DNA of 64,000 bases from Nocardioides soli (GTDB taxonomy: Bacteria > Actinomycetota > Actinomycetes > Propionibacteriales > Nocardioidaceae): positions 744,501 to 808,500 of the forward strand of contig NZ_JACHWR010000003.1 in NCBI RefSeq assembly GCF_014191495.1, in the 5' to 3' direction. The position numbers and the translations under genes are program-made. The notes under the pieces were generated by a model. The model did no database searches, was not told the DNA's origin, and was given only the letters and a program-made list of their open reading frames with translations. Shown one piece after another: positions 61,146 to 64,000 of this stretch (position 1 is the first letter of the stretch; each line of letters begins with the position of its first letter).

Positions 61146-61972
61146 GGTGGTTGAGGAGGTTGCGCTAGCAACCGTCTCGGTGGTTTCGAGACAGGCGCCA
61201 GCGCGCCTTCCTCAACCACCGCGCCCCCGACGACGGTGGTTGAGGAGGTTGCGCTAGCAGCCGTCTCGGTGGTTTCGAGACAGGCGCCAGCGCGCCTTCC
61301 TCAACCACCGCGCCCCCGAGAACGGTGGTTGAGGAGGTTGCGCTAGCAGCCGTCTCGGTGGTTTCGAGACAGGCGCCAGCGCGCCTTCCTCAACCACCGC
61401 GCCCCCGAGAACGGTGGTTGAGGAGGTTGCGCTAGCAACCGTCTCGAAACCCACGCACCCACCCCGACCCAGTCCCGACAGCCACCGCCCCGGATGGTGG
61501 TTTCGAGACAGGCGCCAGCGCGCCTTCCTCAACCACCGCGCCCCCGAGAACGGTGGTTGAGGAGGTTGCGCTAGCAACCGTCTCGAAACCCACGCACCCA
61601 CCCCGACCCACCCCGACCCAGTCCGGCCCAGTCCCGACAGCCACCGCCCCGGATGGTGGTTTCGAGACAGGCGCCAGCGCGCCTTCCTCAACCACCGTGG
61701 CCCCGAGAACGGTGGTTGAGGAGGTTGCGCTAGCAACCGTCTCGAAACCCACGCACCCACCCCGACCCACCCCGACCCAGTCCGGCCCAGTCCCGACAGC
61801 CACCGCCCCGGATGGTGGTTTCGAGACAGGCGCTAGCGCGCCTTCCTCAACCACCGGTACCGCCCAGGCGCTAGCGCGCCTTCCTCAACCACCGATACCG
61901 CCCAGGCGCCTGCGCGCCTTCCTCAACCACCGTGAAGCTCAGGCGCGAGCGCTCTCACACACGTCAACCACC
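61146..61972. repeat. Long array of hairpin repeats (cluster D)
   Basis: Alternating B-core (GGTTGC-GCTA-GCAACC) and A-core (GGCGC...GCGCC) elements. Composite units start at 61146, 61235, 61324, 61413, 61552 and 61711: three intervals of 89 bp, then 139 and 159 bp where a CCCACCCCGACCCA-type linker is inserted and partly duplicated. The right end decays into partial copies (from about 61840). The whole stretch from 61137 to 61981 contains no gene; frames across it only mirror the repeats. Confidence 0.92.
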
Positions 61973-61981
61973 GGGCCGGCG

Positions 61982-62869
61982 TCAGCCGGGCGACCCGACC
62001 TCGTCGTCGACGAGCGGGTCGCGCTCGGGCAGCGGGGGTGGGGTGCCGCCGTAGGCCGGGCAGATGGCCTGGTGGGCGCACCACGAGCACAGGCGGCTGG
62101 GACTGGGCCGCCAGTCGCCGGACTCCTCGGCGCGCCGGATCGCGTGCCAGACCGCCTCGACCTTGCGCTCGGTGGCGCGCAGGTCGGCCTCGTCGGGGAC
62201 GTAGCGGAGGATCTCGCCGTTGCCGAGGTAGACGAGCTGGAGCATGGCGGGCACGATGCCGCGGGTGCGCCAGATGACCAGCGCGTAGAACTTCATCTGG
62301 AAGAGCGCCCTGCCCTCGAACATCTCGCTCGGACTCGACCCGCTCTTGTAGTCCACCACTCTGATCGAGCCGTCGGGCGCTACGTCGAGGCGGTCGACGA
62401 AGCCGCGCAGCAGCAGCTTCGACTCGAGCAGCGTCTCGACGTACAGCTCGCGCTCGGCCGGCTCGAGTCGGCGCGGGTCCTCGAGCGTGAAGTAGCGGGC
62501 CAGCACCTTCCGGCACGCCGCGAGCCAGGACGTGATCTCACGCCCCTCGGCGCCCTCGAACATCTCGTGGAGCGTCGGCTCCTGCTCGACGAGCGCCTCC
62601 CAGGCGGGCTCGAGCATGTCGTCGGCCCGCTCGGGCGTCCGGTCGGTGGCGGGCAGGTCGAAGAGGTCCTCGAGCACCTTGTGGATGACGGTCCCGCGGA
62701 CCGCGTCGGGGGAGAAGGGCTCGGGGAGCCTGTCGATGGTGCGGAAGCGGTAGAGGAGCGGGCATGTCATGAAGTCGCCCGCGCGGCTCGGGGACAGTGC
62801 CCCGAGGACGTCGACGCCGTCGACCGGGGTCGAGATCCGGGTCGCCGGCGACTCCTGCTCCACACCCAC
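61982..62869 (-). CDS. RecB-family PD-(D/E)XK nuclease (Cas4-like, Fe-S)
   Basis: 295 aa. N-terminal SPSRAGDFMTCPLLYRF (about residues 26-42, first Cys), FVDRLDVAPDGSIRVVDYKSG (about 155-176, the D...DYK nuclease core), QMKFYALVIW, and the C-terminal Cys triad LCSWCAHQAICPAYGG (about 256-271) that, with the first Cys, would bind a [4Fe-4S] cluster. It is a stand-alone RecB-type exonuclease of the kind common in actinobacteria; no cas genes are nearby. The GTG at 62869 follows TAGGGT by six bases (leaderless). Confidence 0.87.
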   Translation of the reverse strand: MGVEQESPATRISTPVDGVDVLGALSPSRAGDFMTCPLLYRFRTIDRLPEPFSPDAVRGTVIHKVLEDLFDLPATDRTPERADDMLEPAWEALVEQEPTLHEMFEGAEGREITSWLAACRKVLARYFTLEDPRRLEPAERELYVETLLESKLLLRGFVDRLDVAPDGSIRVVDYKSGSSPSEMFEGRALFQMKFYALVIWRTRGIVPAMLQLVYLGNGEILRYVPDEADLRATERKVEAVWHAIRRAEESGDWRPSPSRLCSWCAHQAICPAYGGTPPPLPERDPLVDDEVGSPG

Positions 62870-62875
62870 GCGCTC

Positions 62876-62947
62876 ACCCTAGACGGGCGCACGGACAGTG
62901 CCGGGCCCCGGGCGACGCGGGGGAGCGGAGGACCGGTCGGATAGCCT
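62876..62947. promoter_or_regulatory. Divergent leaderless promoters of the RecB-family nuclease and site-2 protease
   Basis: Minus-strand TAGGGT (62881-62876) is six bases before the nuclease GTG. Plus-strand TAGCCT (62942-62947) is seven bases before the protease GTG at 62955. Confidence 0.55.
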
Positions 62948-62954
62948 CGGAGAC

Positions 62955-64000
62955 GTGCCCGACTCGCCTCCCCGTCCCCGGCCACCGGGCACCATCAGGA
63001 TCGGCACCGTCGCCGGAAGCGACGTCCTCGTCTCGTCCTCGTGGTTCCTGGTCGCGGGCCTGATCGCGATCATCGTCGCGCCGCGCATCGAGGCCTCCGA
63101 GCCCGGCCTCGGCGCCTGGAAGTACGTCGCGGGGCTCGCGTTCGCGGTGATCCTGTACCTGTCGGTACTGCTCCACGAGGCCTCGCACGCCATCGTCGCC
63201 AAGCGCCTCGGGTTCCCGGTCGGGCCGATCACCCTGCACTTCCTCGGCGGCATGACGTCGATCGAGGGGGAGGCCCGCAAACCCCGGCAGGAGTTCCTGA
63301 TCGCCGTGGTCGGCCCGCTGACCTCACTGGCGGTCGGCATCGTCGCGGTCGGGCTGTGGTTCGTCACCCCCGAGGGGCTGCTGCTGGTGGCCGTCGAGGG
63401 CCTGGCGGGCGCCAACCTGCTGGTCGGACTGCTCAACCTGGTGCCCGGACTGCCTCTCGACGGGGGGCGCGTGCTGAAGTCGCTGGTCTGGCAGGTCTCC
63501 GGCAACGCCCACCGCGGCACGATCGTCGCGGGCTGGACCGGGCGCGCGACCGCGGCCGCGGCCCTGCTCTGGCCGGTCTTCCAGGAGCAGCTCACCGGAA
63601 CCCCTCCCACCATCCTCGACTTCGCGCTGGCGCTGATCGTCGCGGCGTTCCTGTGGTCGGGCGCCACCGCCGCGATGTCGGCCGCCCGCCTCCGCAGCCG
63701 GCTCCCGCGACTGGTGGGCCGGCAGCTCGCCCGGCGCACGCTCGCCGTCCCCGGTGACCTGCCGCTCGCCGAGGCCGTACGCCGCGCGCAGGAGGCCCAG
63801 GCGGGGAGCCTGGTCACGGTCACCTCGGACGGCCACCCGGTCGGCATCGTGAGCGAGGCCGCGCTCAACGCCACCCCCGAGGATCGCCGGCCCTGGGTCG
63901 CGACCTCGACCGTGGCGCGGACCCTCGACGACGGACTGCGGCTGCCGGCCACGATCGCCGGCGAGGACCTGGTCACCGCGATCAGCCGGCACCCGGCCGC
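62955..64000 (+). CDS. Site-2 protease family protein with CBS region (runs off right edge)
   Basis: 348 codons are visible from a GTG at 62955 and no stop is reached. Membrane zinc protease of the S2P/M50 type: HEASH (residues 74-78, zinc His pair and catalytic Glu), GPLTSLAVGIVAVGL, and NLVPGLPLDGGRVLKS (about 161-176, third zinc ligand Asp). About six membrane helices. The cytosolic C-terminal part from about residue 260 (DLPLAEAVRRAQEAQAG, HPVGIVSEAAL) is a CBS-like region that may sense a nucleotide or other ligand. It cleaves within membranes; targets unknown. Confidence 0.88.
   Translation, partial: MPDSPPRPRPPGTIRIGTVAGSDVLVSSSWFLVAGLIAIIVAPRIEASEPGLGAWKYVAGLAFAVILYLSVLLHEASHAIVAKRLGFPVGPITLHFLGGMTSIEGEARKPRQEFLIAVVGPLTSLAVGIVAVGLWFVTPEGLLLVAVEGLAGANLLVGLLNLVPGLPLDGGRVLKSLVWQVSGNAHRGTIVAGWTGRATAAAALLWPVFQEQLTGTPPTILDFALALIVAAFLWSGATAAMSAARLRSRLPRLVGRQLARRTLAVPGDLPLAEAVRRAQEAQAGSLVTVTSDGHPVGIVSEAALNATPEDRRPWVATSTVARTLDDGLRLPATIAGEDLVTAISRHPA

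Noticed and set aside
61254..61920. Open frames of 140-168 codons inside the repeat array
   Set aside because: They are periodic translations of the repeats (for example VVEEGALAPVSKPP) and end with the array.
61982..62869. Cas4 nuclease as sign of a CRISPR system
   Set aside because: The RecB-family protein has the same nuclease and Fe-S pattern, but no other cas gene or spacer array is nearby. Stand-alone versions are common in actinobacteria.

Overview
This 64-kb window is chromosomal DNA from a high-GC actinobacterium. The inferred relatives are Nocardioides and its family. The evidence is the very high GC content, mycothiol synthesis (mshC), the actinobacterial gene block DUF3090 / SCO1664-like / mshC, a GuaB1-type IMP dehydrogenase paralogue, DUF5703, and many genes whose start codon lies 6-8 bases after a TANNNT box, which suggests leaderless transcription. 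There is no rRNA, phage, insertion sequence or CRISPR array. The only RNA gene recognised is one tRNA-Leu(GAG).

Left part (1-7.6 kb): an amine or amino-alcohol catabolic cluster. On the minus strand are a FadR-type regulator, a glutamine-synthetase-like amine ligase and the start of an aldehyde dehydrogenase. Divergent on the plus strand are an APC permease, a choline/aminoglycoside-kinase-like protein and a dimethylglycine/sarcosine dehydrogenase-like flavoprotein. A membrane protein and an LLM-oxidoreductase / FMN-reductase pair follow (7.6-10.1 kb).

10.7-25.9 kb: a 15-gene minus-strand cluster that looks like one operon, with most junctions overlapping by 4-14 bases. It encodes an RpiR/SIS regulator, an NTF2-like protein, a complete branched-chain-type ABC importer (binding protein, two permeases, two ATPases), two LLM flavin oxidoreductases, a DUF1028 protein, a DUF1116 (AllG-like) protein, a three-subunit molybdenum hydroxylase and an M20 amidohydrolase. 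The gene content suggests uptake and oxidative and hydrolytic breakdown of a nitrogenous compound, possibly an N-heterocycle, by a route I do not recognise. It is the best candidate here for an undescribed system.

26-46 kb: mainly housekeeping and metabolism. It includes a siroheme synthase-like CysG, an rRNA/tRNA methyltransferase, CorA, peptide deformylase, an acyl-CoA dehydrogenase pair behind a perfect dyad operator, a histone-H1-like protein, galK and guaB1 on divergent promoters, a BCCT transporter, a LysR-effector-domain-only protein, an acyl-CoA ligase opposite an unknown protein, an LCP-family protein and a secreted CHAP hydrolase. 46.5-47.1 kb holds a DUF433/DUF5615 toxin-antitoxin-like pair, then the tRNA.

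47.3-64 kb: a peptidase, DUF5703, aldo/keto reductase, uppP, a second corA, the phosphatase - DUF3090 - SCO1664-like - mshC - membrane protein run, PAC2, metH, a HAD phosphatase, a RecB-family nuclease and a site-2 protease that runs off the window.

A family of about 42-bp hairpin repeats is scattered through the window (4.95-5.2, 10.1-10.65, 28.6 and 61.1-62.0 kb). The ends are conserved (GGTGGTT/AACCACC) and the inner stem covaries between copies. Three genes take their stop or start codons from these repeats.
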